64,000 bases of DNA from Nemertoderma westbladi (lineage: Eukaryota > Xenacoelomorpha > Nemertodermatida > Nemertodermatidae): positions 1 through 64,000 of the forward strand of contig JAUCBJ010007997.1 of assembly GCA_032718475.1 (NCBI GenBank). The letters are read 5' to 3'. Of the stretch, positions 1-12,848 are shown piece by piece. The position numbers were made by a program, and so were the translations under genes. The number at the start of each line of letters is the position of its first letter. Position 1 is the first letter of the stretch. The notes below the pieces were generated by a model. It was given only the letters and a program-made list of their open reading frames with translations. It did not search any database and had not been told where the DNA came from.

Positions 1-1361
1 AGAAGACATCTTAATTTGGTGGGTTAAACTGCCAAAGGTCTGAAAGCGCGAACACTAATACTGTAAGAAAAACTCAAAACGAAACATTGGGCAATCTTCC
101 GTCTGTACAAAATACAATTATTATTGTTGTAATAAATTAGGCGCCTAAGCAGGGCAGCCTACTAAGTAATAACGAATGAGAACCCAATGTCTTAATGTTG
201 TCAATGTGGAGCAGACAGCTCTCTTAATTCTGTAATTACACTGCTACTTACTTTACCTCCACACTGAACCTCAAATAGGATGTTGTCTTTGCAACGATAT
301 TCTGGGCTTGGCTAGCCAGTGTGTTATTTTATTTAGTAGTATATTTTGTATGTTAATAAAACACTGTTAGCAAGAAATGTATCTTCTCCTACAATTCTAA
401 ATCAAATAAAGCGAAATTTTGCAGAAAGCATGTCCAATAGATGCTACATATGTCAGTATGGGGTGTCGACAGAATTTTGATTAAGTGAATTCTACGATTA
501 TGATCGGTCATTCTAGAATTAATTTCACTGTTGCTAGGCAACCAACAGTTCCCTCGCAACCAAAACCTTGCATACCCAACTACTGTAGGTCTGATAATGA
601 ACCTTATCATAAAAGTATCAACCAATTAATTCAACATTATGTGCAAGAAAAGTTGTGTGTACAAACACACAAACAAAACACTTGTGAGAAATACTGTAGG
701 GACATCCATATATTGGATCGCCTTCCAACGTCTACAAAAACAATATATTCCATATAAAAACGTATATTATAACAAAATAAATTCAGTTATTCTGCCCTCG
801 TGTGTGTTGAATTTTCCACTCGTTAACATTTTAACACTCGCTTCGCTCACGTGCTAAAACTCGTGTAAACTCAACCACTCGGACAGACTAGTTGAATATT
901 TCCCTAAATTGAAAATGAGAAGATGATTTTCCGCTTACTTTTTTTATCATCGGATAATAGTCCTTAAATTGACACCCACCTGCCCACCCCGCAATGTATA
1001 ATTAATTGTTATTTATATTTTATAAATTTATTTATAGCAATATATATAATATATTTTTAGCAATTTATCTTGTCTCCATGTCTTCATTTTCATTTTGGCA
1101 TAATGGTACTGCCAGACTGCAGCTGAACTGGCTGTGGCTGACTGGTGCAGTGGTGTGGTCACTGTGGTACCGGTACCATGCTGACATGTACAACAAAATC
1201 CTCAATGCTGCAATGAATTCATGGAATTGTGCGATTTTGCAAAAAATGTTGGACTCTTAATTTGTTTGGATAGGCCTATTACTTCTGTACTTACTGTTAT
1301 TGTGTTGACTGCAGTTTTGTATTGCAGCAGTACCGGTGACTGCAGGACTGTCTGACTTACA
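1..1361. other. Upstream flank of MAEA, no supported gene
   Basis: AT-rich sequence with only short ORFs of fewer than 91 codons that look like chance. No recognisable protein, tRNA or repeat array was found. It should contain the MAEA promoter and 5' UTR, but I see no convincing TATA box or other core element. Two ATGs at 1362 and 1368 are in the MAEA frame, so the 5' UTR lies immediately upstream of 1362. Confidence 0.5.
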
Positions 1362-1963
1362 ATGAAGATGGCCCAAGCGATCCGAACATTAGAGCACTCA
1401 ACTCTGAAACTTCCTTACGAATCGATGAACAAAAAGTTCCGTTCGACCCAGAAAGTATTAGACCGCGAAATTAGTCATGTGAGCGGAGCGATTGCGGTGT
1501 TGGATACGAGGTTGGCGGTGGTTGAGACCGTTAAAGAGCAGCTGAAGGATGAAACCGTTAAAGAGCAGCTGAAAGATGAAACAGTTAAAAATGATGTCAA
1601 GGTGGAAAACAATGACGAGGAATCTAAGGAAGATACAGCTACCGGTAAATATGAACTGAATGGACAAGAAAATCTTCAAGAGGATCACAAGAATGAAGGG
1701 AAAGATATCGTTAACGAAGATAAAAACTCAAGGAAGGGTGTTGATAACGGGTCAGTTGTGGCTCTAATAGACGGAGTTGTAGAGAAACTGATATCTCTGA
1801 AACGGAAGTCCGTAGAGGCATTCGAAGATGAGATGGCAGCGGCGACTTGTTGTCTCAAACGGGTAGTCCATCTTAAAGGACACGATGAGGTCTGGAGTAA
1901 GAACGGATTGGCCGATTGGAAAGCCAAGCGGTTTGATAGGATGCTAGTAGATTACTTTCTCAG
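1362..1963 (+). CDS. MAEA: MAEA exon 1 (CTLH/GID E3 ubiquitin ligase RING subunit, N-terminal part)
   Basis: First coding exon of the macrophage erythroblast attacher homologue (yeast Gid9/Fyv10), a catalytic subunit of the CTLH/GID ubiquitin ligase in nucleus and cytosol. It encodes residues 1-200 plus two bases. Family landmarks in order are the N-terminal helix (STLKLPYESMNKKFRS, then DREISHV), the segment LIDGVVEKLISLKRKSVEAF, and the start of the LisH motif (KRFDRMLVDYFLR). A Lys/Glu/Asp-rich insert lies between the first two conserved blocks, making the protein about 70 residues longer than the roughly 396-residue vertebrate protein. The insert contains a direct duplication of TVKEQLKDE. 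ATG 1362 is used, with ATG 1368 possible. The exon ends in a phase-2 donor (cag|gtaccc at 1963/1964). Confidence 0.88.
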
Positions 1964-3008
1964 GTACCCAATCAGCCAATATTGTTCTGTTGTTGGTATA
2001 CCCGTTACCGGTACTTACCAGCATACCGACTCCCTCACTAGTACCTACTGTGTGTCGTAGTAAATTATTATTATTCCCGGTTCTGAAATTCCCTAGAATC
2101 ATGAAAATATATTTATCAGTATGTTTCTAGCTGTCTAGAGCCTAGACTCTCTTTTCGTTGTGGTGTATAATAAATACACCACACCATGCGACCGGGAATA
2201 TTTGTATTGTTGTGTCGTAATTCAGGGACCTGGATCCCCCTCCCCAATTGTTCTACAAATCTTAATAAGATTGCATCCTCCTTATCTGCCGTAAGCAGAA
2301 TATTTATTTTCCTTATCAATCTTTAGTTACAAGAGTTTGAAAAAGATGTCTCCGTCAATATTTTTCCTGCTACCCCGCTGTTTTTCATAAACCTTATAGA
2401 GATTTTCTGTTGCAAATGGAAATATGAGCATTCGAAAGTTACAATAAAAATTATGTAACGATAAAGTCAAATAAAACTAATCTATTTCCTGTATGTATAG
2501 GTATAGGATCATGATATTTATTTTTTATTACAAGGGAGAAATTAGAATCTTTTTTCACCCTTCAACACATGCAATAATATTTAAGAAATTCCACCAACAA
2601 TATTTCATTTAACTTTTTGCCCGGAAAAAAAGGTAACAGTTTTAAGTTATTATTAGAAAATTTAATAACTATAATCCCAAGCTAATACTATATTATACAA
2701 ATTTAATTCATTGTGAGTCATAAGTACCGGTACCTCTATAAATAGGTTCCTAAAGAGTTCCGCTGGTTGGGAGCAAAAATAAAACCTTTGTACTGCAACC
2801 GTAACCTGTCCTCTATTGACTCTTGTTTATTATTTTGGTTAGAATAACGCGCCACTGATCATGGTTTCTTTCCCTGTATGGTGTATGGATTATTACATTC
2901 TGTACATTGTTAATTTCCCGTTAGGCATCACACTCCCTCGGCTGTCTTCTTAATGTTATTATATTTATCGCTAAATTTATTATAATATTCGTAATAATCT
3001 AATCCCAG
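1964..3008 (+). other. MAEA intron 1
   Basis: GT-AG intron of 1045 bp, with donor gtaccc at 1964 and acceptor aatcccag ending at 3008. It is AT-rich and holds no recognisable gene. A small inverted repeat near 2159-2181 (gtggtgta paired with tacaccac) is the only local structure noticed. Confidence 0.8.
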
Positions 3009-3235
3009 GAAGAATTTCTTCGACACCGGTATAAAACTCGCGGAATCCTCTGGGATTCGGGAACTGACAAACATCGATATGTTTATCGTGTCGCGAGAGA
3101 TTGAGGAGTGTCTCCGTGTTGGGGACACGGGTCCCGCGCTTCAGTGGTGTCATGACAACCGCTCGAAACTACGGAGGATCAAATCCAAACTCGAGTTTAA
3201 ACTCAGGGAACAGGAATTCATTGAATTAATTAAAG
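3009..3235 (+). CDS. MAEA: MAEA exon 2 (LisH end and CTLH domain)
   Basis: Coding exon too short for simple ORF calling, found by translating between splice sites. It supplies the last base of Arg201, codons 202-276 and the first base of codon 277. It completes the LisH motif (KNFFDTGIKLAESSGI) and encodes most of the CTLH domain, including LQWCHDNRSKLR and LREQEFIELIK, which match the family closely. LisH and CTLH mediate dimerisation and assembly with RMND5-type partners and RANBP9-type scaffolds. The acceptor is cag at 3006-3008 and the donor is aaag|gtatgg at 3235/3236. The frame is continuous with both neighbouring exons. The satellite of intron 2 begins within about 10 bases of this donor. 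Confidence 0.9.
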
Positions 3236-5448
3236 GTATGGTCTGGGACAAGTAATAAGGGACAGAGCGACAGAGTTAATGGGACAAATATTATGGGACA
3301 AGTAATAAGGGACAAATAGTATGGGACAAGTAATGAGGGACAAATAGTATGGGACAAGTAATAAGGGACAAATAGTATGGGACAAACCTAATGGGACAAA
3401 TAGTATGGGACAAGTAATAAGGGACAAATAGTATGGGACAAGTAATAAGGGACAAATAGTATGGGACAAGTAATAAGGGACAAATAGTATGGGATAAGTA
3501 ATAATGGACAAATAGTATGGGACAAATAGTATGGGACAAGTAATAAGGGACAAATAGTATGGGATAAGTAATAATAGACAAATAGTATGGGACAAATAGT
3601 ATGGGACAAGTAATAAGGGACAAATAGTATGGGACAAGTAATAAGGGACAAATAGTATGGGATAAGTAATAATGGACAAATAGTATGGGACAAATAGTAT
3701 GGGACAAGTAATAAGGGACAAATAGTATGGGACAAGTAATAAGGGACAATTAGTATGGGACAAGTAATAAGAGACAAATAGTGGTACAAACATAATGGGA
3801 CAAATAGTATGGGACAAATACTATGTGATAAGTAATAAGGGGCAAATATTATGGGACAAATAGTATGGGACAAGTAATAGGGACAAATAGTATGGGACAA
3901 ACCTAATGGGACAAATAGTATGGGACAAACCTAATGGGACAAATAGTATGGGACAAGTAATAAGGGACAAATAGTATGGAACAAGTAATAAGGGACAACT
4001 AGTATGGGACAAACCTAATGGGACAAATAGTATGGGACAAAAATAATGGGACAAATAGTATGGGACAGTAATAAGGGACAAATAGTATGGGACAAGTAAT
4101 AAGGGACAAATAGTAAGGGACAAGTAATAAGGGACAAATAGTATATGACAAACATAATGGGACAAATAGTATGGGATAAGTAATAAGGGACAAATAGTAT
4201 GGGACAAGTAATAAGGGACAAATAGTGTGGGACAAACATAATGGGACAAATAGTATGGGATAAGTAATAATGGACAAATAGTATGGGACAAATAGTATGG
4301 GACAAGTAATAAGGGACAAATAGTATGGGATAAATAGTATGGGACAATTAGTATGGGACAAGTAATAAGAGACAAATGGTGTGACAAACATAATGGGACA
4401 AATACTATGGGATAAGTAATAAGGGGCAAGTAGTATGGGACAAATAGTATGGGACAAGTAATAAGGGACAAATAGTATGGGACAAACTTACTGGGATAGA
4501 TAGTATCGGACAAGTAAGAAGGGATAAATAAATAAAAAATCTGATCAGTGAATCTGATCAGAAAATGGGATCAGTAATATGGGACAAATAGTATGCGACA
4601 ATTAGTAAGGGACAATTAGTATGGGACAAATAGTATGGGAAAAACCTAATGGGACAAATAGTATGGGACAAGTAAGAAGGGACAAATAGTATGGGACAAA
4701 GCTAATGGGACAAGTAAGAAGGGACAAATTTAATGGGACAAATAGTATGTGACAAACATAATGGGACAAATAGTATGGGACAAATCGTATGGGACAAGTA
4801 ATAAGGGACAAATAGTATGGGACAAGTAATAAGGGACAAATAGTATGGGACAAGTAATAAGAGACAAAGGTAATGGGACAAGTAAGAAGGGACAAATAGT
4901 ATGGGACAAGTAATAAAAGGGACTAATAGTATGGAACAAGTAATAAGGGACAAAGGTAATGGGACAAGTAAGAAGGGACAAATAGTATGGGACAAGTAAT
5001 AAAAGGGACTAATAGTATGGGACAAGTAATAAGGGACAAAGCTAATGGGACAAGTAAGAAGGGACAAATAGTATGGGACAAGTAATAAAAGGGACTAATA
5101 GTATGAGACAAGTAATAAGGGACAAATAGTATGGGACAAGTAAATAAGGGACAAAGGTAATGGGACAAGTAAGAAGGGACAAATAGTATGGGACAAGTAA
5201 TAAAAGGGACTAATAGTATGGGATAAGTAATAATGGACAAATAGTGTGAGACAAGTAAAAAGGGACAAATAGTATGGGATAAGTAAAAAGGGACAAATAG
5301 TATGGGACAAGTAATAAGGGACAAAGCTAAATGGGACAAAGCTAAATGGAAAAAGTAAGAAGGGACAAATCTAATGGGACAAGTAATAAGGACAAAAGCT
5401 AATGGGACAAGCAATAAGGGACAAATACGATGGGACAAACCTAATGGG

Positions 5449-8400
5449 ACAAGTAATAATGGACAAATAGTATGGGACAAGTAATAATGGACAAATAGTA
5501 TGGGACAAGTAATAAGGGACAAAGGTAATGGGACAACTAAGAAGGGACATATCGTATGGGACAAATAGTATGGGACAAGTACGAAGGGACAAATCGAATG
5601 GGACAATAATATGGGACAAGTAATAAGGGACAAATAATATGGGACAAACCTAATGGGACAAATAGTATGGGACAAGTAATAAGGGACAAATAATATGGGA
5701 CAAGTAATAAGGGACAAATAGTATGGGACAAGTTAGAAGGGATAAATAGTATGGGACAAGTAATAAGGGACAAAGCTAAATGGGACAAGTAATAAGGGAC
5801 AAAGCTAAATGGGTCAAGTAAGAAGGGACAAATCTAATGGGACAAGTAATAAGGACAAAAGCTAAATTGGACAAGTAAGAAGGGACAAATCGAATGGGAC
5901 AAATATTATGGGACAAGTAATAAGGAAAAAAGCTAATGGGACAAGTAATAATAGACAAATAGTATGGGACAAGTAATAAGGGACAAATAGTATGGGACAA
6001 GTAATAAGGGACAAAGGTAATGGGACAACTAAGAAGGGACATATCGTATGGGACAAATAGTATGGGACAAGTACGAAGGGACAAATCGAATGGGACAATA
6101 ATATGGGACAAGTAATAAGGGACAAATAATATGGGACAAACCTAATGGGACAAATAGTATGGGACAAGTAATAAGGGACAAATAATATGGGACAAGTAAT
6201 AAGGGACAAATAGTATGGGACAAGTTAGAAGGGATAAATAGTATGGGACAAGTAATAAGGGACAAAGCTAAATGGGACAAGTAATAAGGGACAAAGCTAA
6301 ATGGGTCAAGTAAGAAGGGACAAATCTAATGGGACAAGTAATAAGGACAAAAGCTAAATGGGACAAGTAAGAAGGGACAAATCGAATGGGACAAATATTA
6401 TGGGACAAGTAATAAGGAAAAAAGCTAATGGGACAAGTAATAATAGACAAATAGTATGGGACAAGTAATAAGGGACAATAAGTATGGGACAAGTAATAAG
6501 GGACAAAGCTAAATGGGACAAGTAATAAGGGACAAAGCTAAATGGGTCAAGTAAGAAGGGACAAATCTAATGGGACAAGTAATAAGGACAAAAGCTAAAT
6601 GGGACAAGTAAGAAGGGTCAAATAGTATGGCACAAGTAATAAGGGACAAAGCTAATGGGACTAGTATGAAGGGACAAATCTAATGGGACAAATATTATGG
6701 GACAAGTACTAAGGAAAATAGCTAATGGGACAAGTAATAAGCGATAAATAGTATGTGATGATTAATAAGGAACATATAGTATGGGACAAACCTAATCGGA
6801 CAAATAGTATGGGACAAACCTAATGGGACAAATATTATGGGACAAGTAATAAGGAAAAAAGCTAATGGGACAAGTAATAAGGGACAAAGCTAAATGGGTC
6901 AAGTAAGAAGAAGGGACAAATCTAATGGGACAAGTAATAAGGACAAAAGCTAAATGGGACAAGTAAGAAGGGACAAGTAAGAAGGGTCAAATAGTATGGG
7001 ACAAGTAATAAGGGACAAAGCTAATGGGACTAGTATGAAGGGACAAATCTAATGGGACAAATATTATGGGACAAGTACTAAGGAAAATAGCTAATGGGAC
7101 AAGTAATAAGCGATAAATAGTATGTGATGATTAATAAGGGACAAATATATAGTATCGGACAAGTAACTTAAGGGACAAATAGTATGGGACAAACCTAATG
7201 GGACAAATAGTATGGGACAAGTAATAAGGGACAAATAGTATGGGACAAACCTAATGGGACAAATAGTATGGGACAAACCTATGGGACAAATAGTATGGGA
7301 CAAGTAATAATGGACAAATAGTATGGGACAAGTAATAATGGACAAATAGTATGGGACAAGTAATAAGGGACAAAGGTAATGGGACAACTAAGAAGGGACA
7401 TATCGTATGGGACAAATAGTATGGGACAAGTACGAAGGGACAAATCGAATGGGACAATAATATGGGACAAGTAATAAGGGACAAATAATATGGGACAAAC
7501 CTAATGGGACAAATAGTATGGGACAAGTAATAAGGGACAAATAATATGGGACAAGTAATAAGGGACAAATAGTATGGGACAAGTTAGAAGGGATAAATAG
7601 TATGGGACAAGTAATAAGGGACAAAGCTAAATGGGACAAGTAATAAGGGACAAAGCTAAATGGGTCAAGTAAGAAGGGACAAATCTAATGGGACAAGTAA
7701 TAAGGACAAAAGCTAAATTGGACAAGTAAGAAGGGACAAATCGAATGGGACAAATATTATGGGACAAGTAATAAGGAAAAAAGCTAATGGGACAAGTAAT
7801 AATAGACAAATAGTATGGGACAAGTAATAAGGGACAAATAGTATGGGACAAGTAATAAGGGACAAAGGTAATGGGACAACTAAGAAGGGACATAGCGTAT
7901 GGGACAAATAGTATGGGACAAGTACGAAGGGACAAATCGAATGGGACAATAATATGGGACAAGTAATAAGGGACAAATAATATGGGACAAACCTAATGGG
8001 ACAAATAGTATGGGACAAGTAATAAGGGACAAATAATATGGGACAAGTAATAAGGGACAAATAGTATGGGACAAGTTAGAAGGGATAAATAGTATGGGAC
8101 AAGTAATAAGGGACAAAGCTAAATGGGACAAGTAATAAGGGACAAAGCTAAATGGGTCAAGTAAGAAGGGACAAATCTAATGGGACAAGTAATAAGGACA
8201 AAAGCTAAATGGGACAAGTAAGAAGGGACAAATCGAATGGGACAAATATTATGGGACAAGTAATAAGGAAAAAAGCTAATGGGACAAGTAATAATAGACA
8301 AATAGTATGGGACAAGTAATAAGGGACAAATAGTATGGGACAAGTAATAAGGGACAAAGCTAAATGGGACAAGTAATAAGGGACAAAGCTAAATGGGTCA

Positions 8401-9150
8401 AGTAAGAAGGGACAAATCTAATGGGACAAGTAATAAGGACAAAAGCTAAATGGGACAAGTAAGAAGGGTCAAATAGTATGGCACAAGTAATAAGGGACAA
8501 AGCTAATGGGACTAGTATGAAGGGACAAATCTAATGGGACAAATATTATGGGACAAGTACTAAGGAAAATAGCTAATGGGACAAGTAATAAGCGATAAAT
8601 AGTATGTGATGATTAATAAGGAACATATAGTATGGGACAAACCTAATCGGACAAATAGTATGGGACAAACCTAATGGGACAAATATTATGGGACAAGTAA
8701 TAAGGAAAAAAGCTAATGGGACAAGTAATAAGGGACAAAGCTAAATGGGTCAAGTAAGAAGAAGGGACAAATCTAATGGGACAAGTAATAAGGACAAAAG
8801 CTAAATGGGACAAGTAAGAAGGGACAAGTAAGAAGGGTCAAATAGTATGGGACAAGTAATAAGGGACAAAGCTAATGGGACTAGTATGAAGGGACAAATC
8901 TAATGGGACAAATATTATGGGACAAGTACTAAGGAAAATAGCTAATGGGACAAGTAATAAGCGATAAATAGTATGTGATGATTAATAAGGGACAAATATA
9001 TAGTATCGGACAAGTAACTTAAGGGACAAATAGTATGGGACAAACCTAATGGGACAAATAGTATGGGACAAGTAATAAGGGACAAATAGTATGGGACAAA
9101 CCTAATGGGACAAATAGTATGGGACAAACCTATGGGACAAATAGTATGGG
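5449..9150. repeat. Higher-order tandem duplication, period 1851 bp, inside the intron satellite
   Basis: Two near-identical blocks, about 5449-7299 and 7300-9150. Rare variants recur exactly 1851 bp apart: the tatggcacaagt variant near 6628 and 8479, the agtaacttaaggg variant near 7163 and 9014, and identical reading frames starting at 5537/7388, 5776/7627, 6029/7880 and 6268/8119. Within each block a further segment repeats at about 492 bp (5537 against 6029, 7388 against 7880). Block edges are approximate because the underlying unit is itself repetitive. Confidence 0.85.
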
Positions 9151-10403
9151 ACAAGTAATAAGGGACAAATAATATGGGACAAGTAACTTAAGGGACAAAT
9201 AGTATGGGACAAACCTAATGGGACAAATAGTATGGGACAAATAGTATGGGACAAACCTAATGGGACAAATAGTATGGGACAAACCTAATGGGACAAATAG
9301 TATGGGACAAGTAATAAGGGACAAATAATATGGGACAAGTAATAAGGGACAAATAGTATGGGACAAATAGTATGGGACAAGTTAGAAGGGATAAATAGTA
9401 TGGGACAAGTAATAAGGGACAAAGCTAAATGGGACAAGTAATAAGGGATAAAGCTAAATGGGTCAAGTAAGAAGGGACAAATCTAATGGGACAAGTAATA
9501 AAAGGGACTAATAGTATGGGACAAGTAATAAGGGACAAAGGTAATGGGACTAGTATGAAGGGACAAATCTAAAGGGACAAATATTATGGGACAAGTACTA
9601 AGGAAAATAGCTAAAGGGGACAAGTAATAAGGGACCAATAGTATGGGACAATTAATAAGGAACAAATAGTATGGGACAAACCTAATCGGACAAATAGTAT
9701 GGGACAAACCTAATGGGACAATAGTATGGGCAAGTAATAAGAGACAAATAGTATGATGGGACAAACCTAATGGGATAGCCTAAGTAATAAGGGACAAATA
9801 GTATGGGACAAACCTAATCGGACAAATAGTATGGGACAAACCTAATGGGACAATAGTATGGGCGGGCAAGTAATAAGAGACAAATAGTATGATGGGACAA
9901 ACCTAATGGGATAGCCTAAGTAATAAGGGACAAATAGTATGGGACAAACCTAATGCGACAAATAATATGGGACAAACCTAATGGAACAAACTTAATGGGA
10001 CAAATAGTATGGGACAAGTAATAAGGGACAAAGCTAATGGGACAGACAAGTAATACGGGACGAATAGGATGGGACAAGTAATAAGGAACAAAGTTAATGG
10101 GACAAGTAATAAGGGGCAAATAGTATGAGACAAGTAATAAGGGACAAATAGTATGGGACAAGTAATAAGGGACAAATAGTATGGGACAAGTAATAAGGGA
10201 CAAATAGTATGGGACAAGTAATAAGGGACAAAGCTAATGGGACAAATAGTATGGGACAAGTAATAAGGGACAAAGCTAATGGGACAAATAGTAAGGGAGA
10301 AATAGTATGGGACAAGTAATAAGGGACAAATAGTATGTGACAAGTAATAAGGGACAAATAGTATGGGACAAGTAATAAGGGACAAATAGTATGGATGGGA
10401 CAA

Positions 10404-10411
10404 GTAATAAG
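10404..10411. repeat. Target-site duplication, left copy (hAT-like element)
   Basis: Eight bases gtaataag immediately left of the terminal inverted repeat. The same eight bases occur at 12048-12055 immediately right of the element. An 8-bp duplication is characteristic of hAT transposons. The array itself contains this octamer often, so the duplication shows the site was inside a satellite unit. Confidence 0.85.
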
Positions 10412-10624
10412 TAGGGATGTCCCGGAATTCCGTTCCGGCCGGAATTCCGGCGGTTTTTGCCCGATTCCGGTTCCGGCCGGAATTGCCGGAATGGGGTCAA
10501 TTCCGGCCGGAATTTTACCGGAATTACCAGGTTCCTAACAAGTTTGATAGTTGCAATTAGTTTGTTAAATTATTATCAACATTTATATTTTTTAAACAAT
10601 ATTACCAATTAGTTTAAGATACTT

Positions 10625-10762
10625 TTCAACACTTGTAAAAAAGTATAGAAATAAAGTTTTCTTCGACCGTTAGAGCTAACATTTGGATGCAAGGCATAGA
10701 TACCCCCTGGTTAGCCCCTTCAAACCATTCGTGCCGAATCGAAAACTGCATTTATGAAATGC
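10625..10762 (-). mobile_element. SINE-like fragment inside the hAT-like element
   Basis: Shares a string of landmarks in the same order with the SINE near 50985-51281: ttttcttcg, then gatgcaaggc, then cattcgtgccgaa and cgaaaactgc. Only the body and tail portion is present and no tRNA-like head is visible here. Orientation is taken from the better copy at 51 kb. Confidence 0.55.
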
Positions 10763-10769
10763 ATCATTA

Positions 10770-11122
10770 GGCCCCCGTGCTCCACTGGTAAGTCGTAAGT
10801 CGTTTTCAGATATTGTCTTTGTCAGAATGTCAAAATGAATGCCTCATTGCTCCATTGGTAACACAAGTCAAGTCATTTGATAAAAAATATAAGATGCGTC
10901 TCACATTCACTGCATATTTATACCCAAAGTAACCAATCACAGGCCTCTTGCCGGATATAACACATGATTCATATGTCAAAAGATGGAACATGGGACATAA
11001 TCACTTTCGACCCATAAGTCGTAACTTACGACTTACCAGTGGAGACGCTCCTATTGAAACCAATGTGTTCCATAATTTATTCTGACTAAGACTACATAAG
11101 ACTTACCAGTGGAGCACGGGCC
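10770..11122. mobile_element. PIF/Harbinger-like MITE nested in the hAT-like element, 353 bp
   Basis: Terminal inverted repeats share gtgctccactggtaagt and begin with ggccc. The left end has two extra C. The element is flanked by a 3-bp duplication, tta at 10767-10769 and 11123-11125, the target preference of PIF/Harbinger elements. Partial internal copies of the terminal motif occur near 10840-10865 and 11015-11050. No coding capacity. Confidence 0.75.
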
Positions 11123-11159
11123 TTAAATAGTGGTTTTTCCAATTTGCTTATAAGATGGT

Positions 11160-11270
11160 GTTTTTTAGATTGATTTTACATTATTTTACATTGATCTTAC
11201 AATATTTTACATTGAATTTAAATTATTTTACATTGATTTTATATTATTTTACTTTGCATTAATTATTAAA
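11160..11270. repeat. Short AT-rich tandem repeat in the hAT-like element
   Basis: Four to five imperfect copies of an approximately 22-bp unit containing attttacattgatttta. It lies between the nested MITE and the right end of the hAT-like element. Confidence 0.7.
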
Positions 11271-12047
11271 TAATATGATAATTACAGGAGGCTAAATAAA
11301 TTGCTAACCTTGTAAAGTTAGCAATGAAACTCGATTAACGATTAACACAATTACAATTATGTACTACTTTAACCTAAAACTAATATAAATATTAAACGTT
11401 ATTACAATACGTACAGGTCCTGAGAGTGGTCGTTAGTTCAGTTCTGCGTCGTAGGTGCTGCATAATATAGTAGTTTTGTTTCTATTTACAGTAAAGCCAT
11501 TTCTTATCATAAATCTATTTATTCCCAGCAATAATTAAACTGTAACATGTACTATTTATTGGCCTCGTTTATTGTTTTGGTTCGAATAACATGTCACTGT
11601 AACATGGCCCTTTTCCTTAAAGACACCAGGATATTGCACCAAAGGACCTAATGACGCGAAACCAAAGGTTTTTGGTTAACGTACTGTAGGTTTTTAGGTA
11701 TGAGTCTAAATGCTAAAAACCTAACTTTTTGCCAAGGTTATCGATTTTAGAAATATATGATATTGAATAATATAAGTACCATCCCGTCCCCATAACGGCC
11801 CAGGCCATTCTCCACTCCACCCACCTTAATTCCCCCAAGGTTCTGATTCATCTCATTATCAAACTTAGCTGTAGAAATTAAAAATATTCATTTGTTTCAT
11901 AAAATATTATAAAATTTTCTGGGTCATTTAGTGTATTTCACTAATTATAGAAAATTCCGGTTCCGGCCGGAATTCCGGCCGGAATATTCCGGCATGTTGA
12001 ATTCCGGTTCCGGCCGGAATCAAAATATCGATTCCGGGACATCCCTA

Positions 12048-12848
12048 GTAATAAGGGACAAATAGTATGGGACAAGTAATAAGGGACAAATAGTATGGGA
12101 CAAGTAATAAGGGACAAATAGTATGGGACAAGTAATCAGGGACAAATAGTATGGGACAAGTAATAAGGGACAAATAGTATGGGACAAGTAAGAAGGGACA
12201 AATAGTATGGGATAAGTAATAAGGGACAAATAGTATGGGACAAGTAATAAGGGACAAATAGTATGGGACAAGTAATAAGGGACAAATAGTATGGGATAAG
12301 TAATAAGGTACAAATTGTATGGGACAAGTAATAAGGGACAAATAGTATGGGACAAGTAATAAGGGACAAATAGTATGGGACAAGTAATAAGGGACAAATA
12401 GTATGGGACAAGTAATCAGGGACAAATAGTATGGGACAAGTAATAAGGGACAAATAGTATGGGACAAGTAATCAGGGACAAATAGTATGGGACAAGTAAT
12501 AAGGGACAAATAGTATGGGACAAGTAATCAGGGACAAATAGTATGGGACAAGTAATAAGGGACAAATAGTATGGGACAAGTAAGAAGGGACAAATAGTAT
12601 GGGACAAGTAATAAGGGACAAATAGTATGGGACAAGTAATCAGGGACAAATAGTATGGGACAAGTAATAAGGGACAAATAGTATGGGACAAGTAAGAAGG
12701 GACAAATAGTATGGGATAAGTAATAAGGTACAAATTGTATGGGACAAGTAAGAAGGGACAAATAGTATGGGATAAGTAATAAGGTACAAATTGTATGGGA
12801 CAAGTAAGAAGGGACAAATAGTATGGGACATGTAATAAGGAACAAACC
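12048..12848. repeat. 28-bp satellite array, second block
   Basis: Continuation of the intron satellite to the right of the hAT-like insertion, in the same orientation as the first block. Units here are more regular (gggacaagtaataa and gggacaaatagtat alternating) than in the first block. This suggests a more recently homogenised part of the array. Confidence 0.95.

Larger units (their letters stand above)
3236..10411. repeat. 28-bp satellite array (two 14-bp halves) in MAEA intron 2, first block
   Basis: Long tandem array with a basic unit of two related 14-mers, gggacaagtaataa and gggacaaatagtat. Common variants end in ctaat, gtaagaa or gctaaat. Units are imperfect and mixed in order, with local higher-order structure listed separately. 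A short non-repeat patch occurs near 4525-4575. The many minus-strand open frames, rich in repeats such as SHTICP and LLLVPYYL, are by-products of a stop-poor unit. The array starts at the exon 2 donor and is transcribed as intron if MAEA is expressed. Confidence 0.95.
10412..12047. mobile_element. Non-autonomous hAT-like DNA transposon, 1636 bp
   Basis: Bounded by perfect 17-bp terminal inverted repeats (tagggatgtcccggaat at the left, its reverse complement at the right) and by an 8-bp target-site duplication. Both ends carry subterminal clusters of the motif ccggaatt/ttccggccgg, plausible transposase-binding repeats. No transposase reading frame is present, so it would need a protein supplied elsewhere. 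The interior is AT-rich and contains a SINE-like fragment, a nested MITE and a short tandem repeat. It sits in the MAEA intron satellite and is younger than the array around it. Confidence 0.85.

Noticed and set aside
840-880. Short inverted motifs around cgcttcgctcacgtg upstream of MAEA as an E-box promoter
   Set aside because: A single cacgtg with no other core promoter signals about 500 bp upstream of the start codon is too weak to call.
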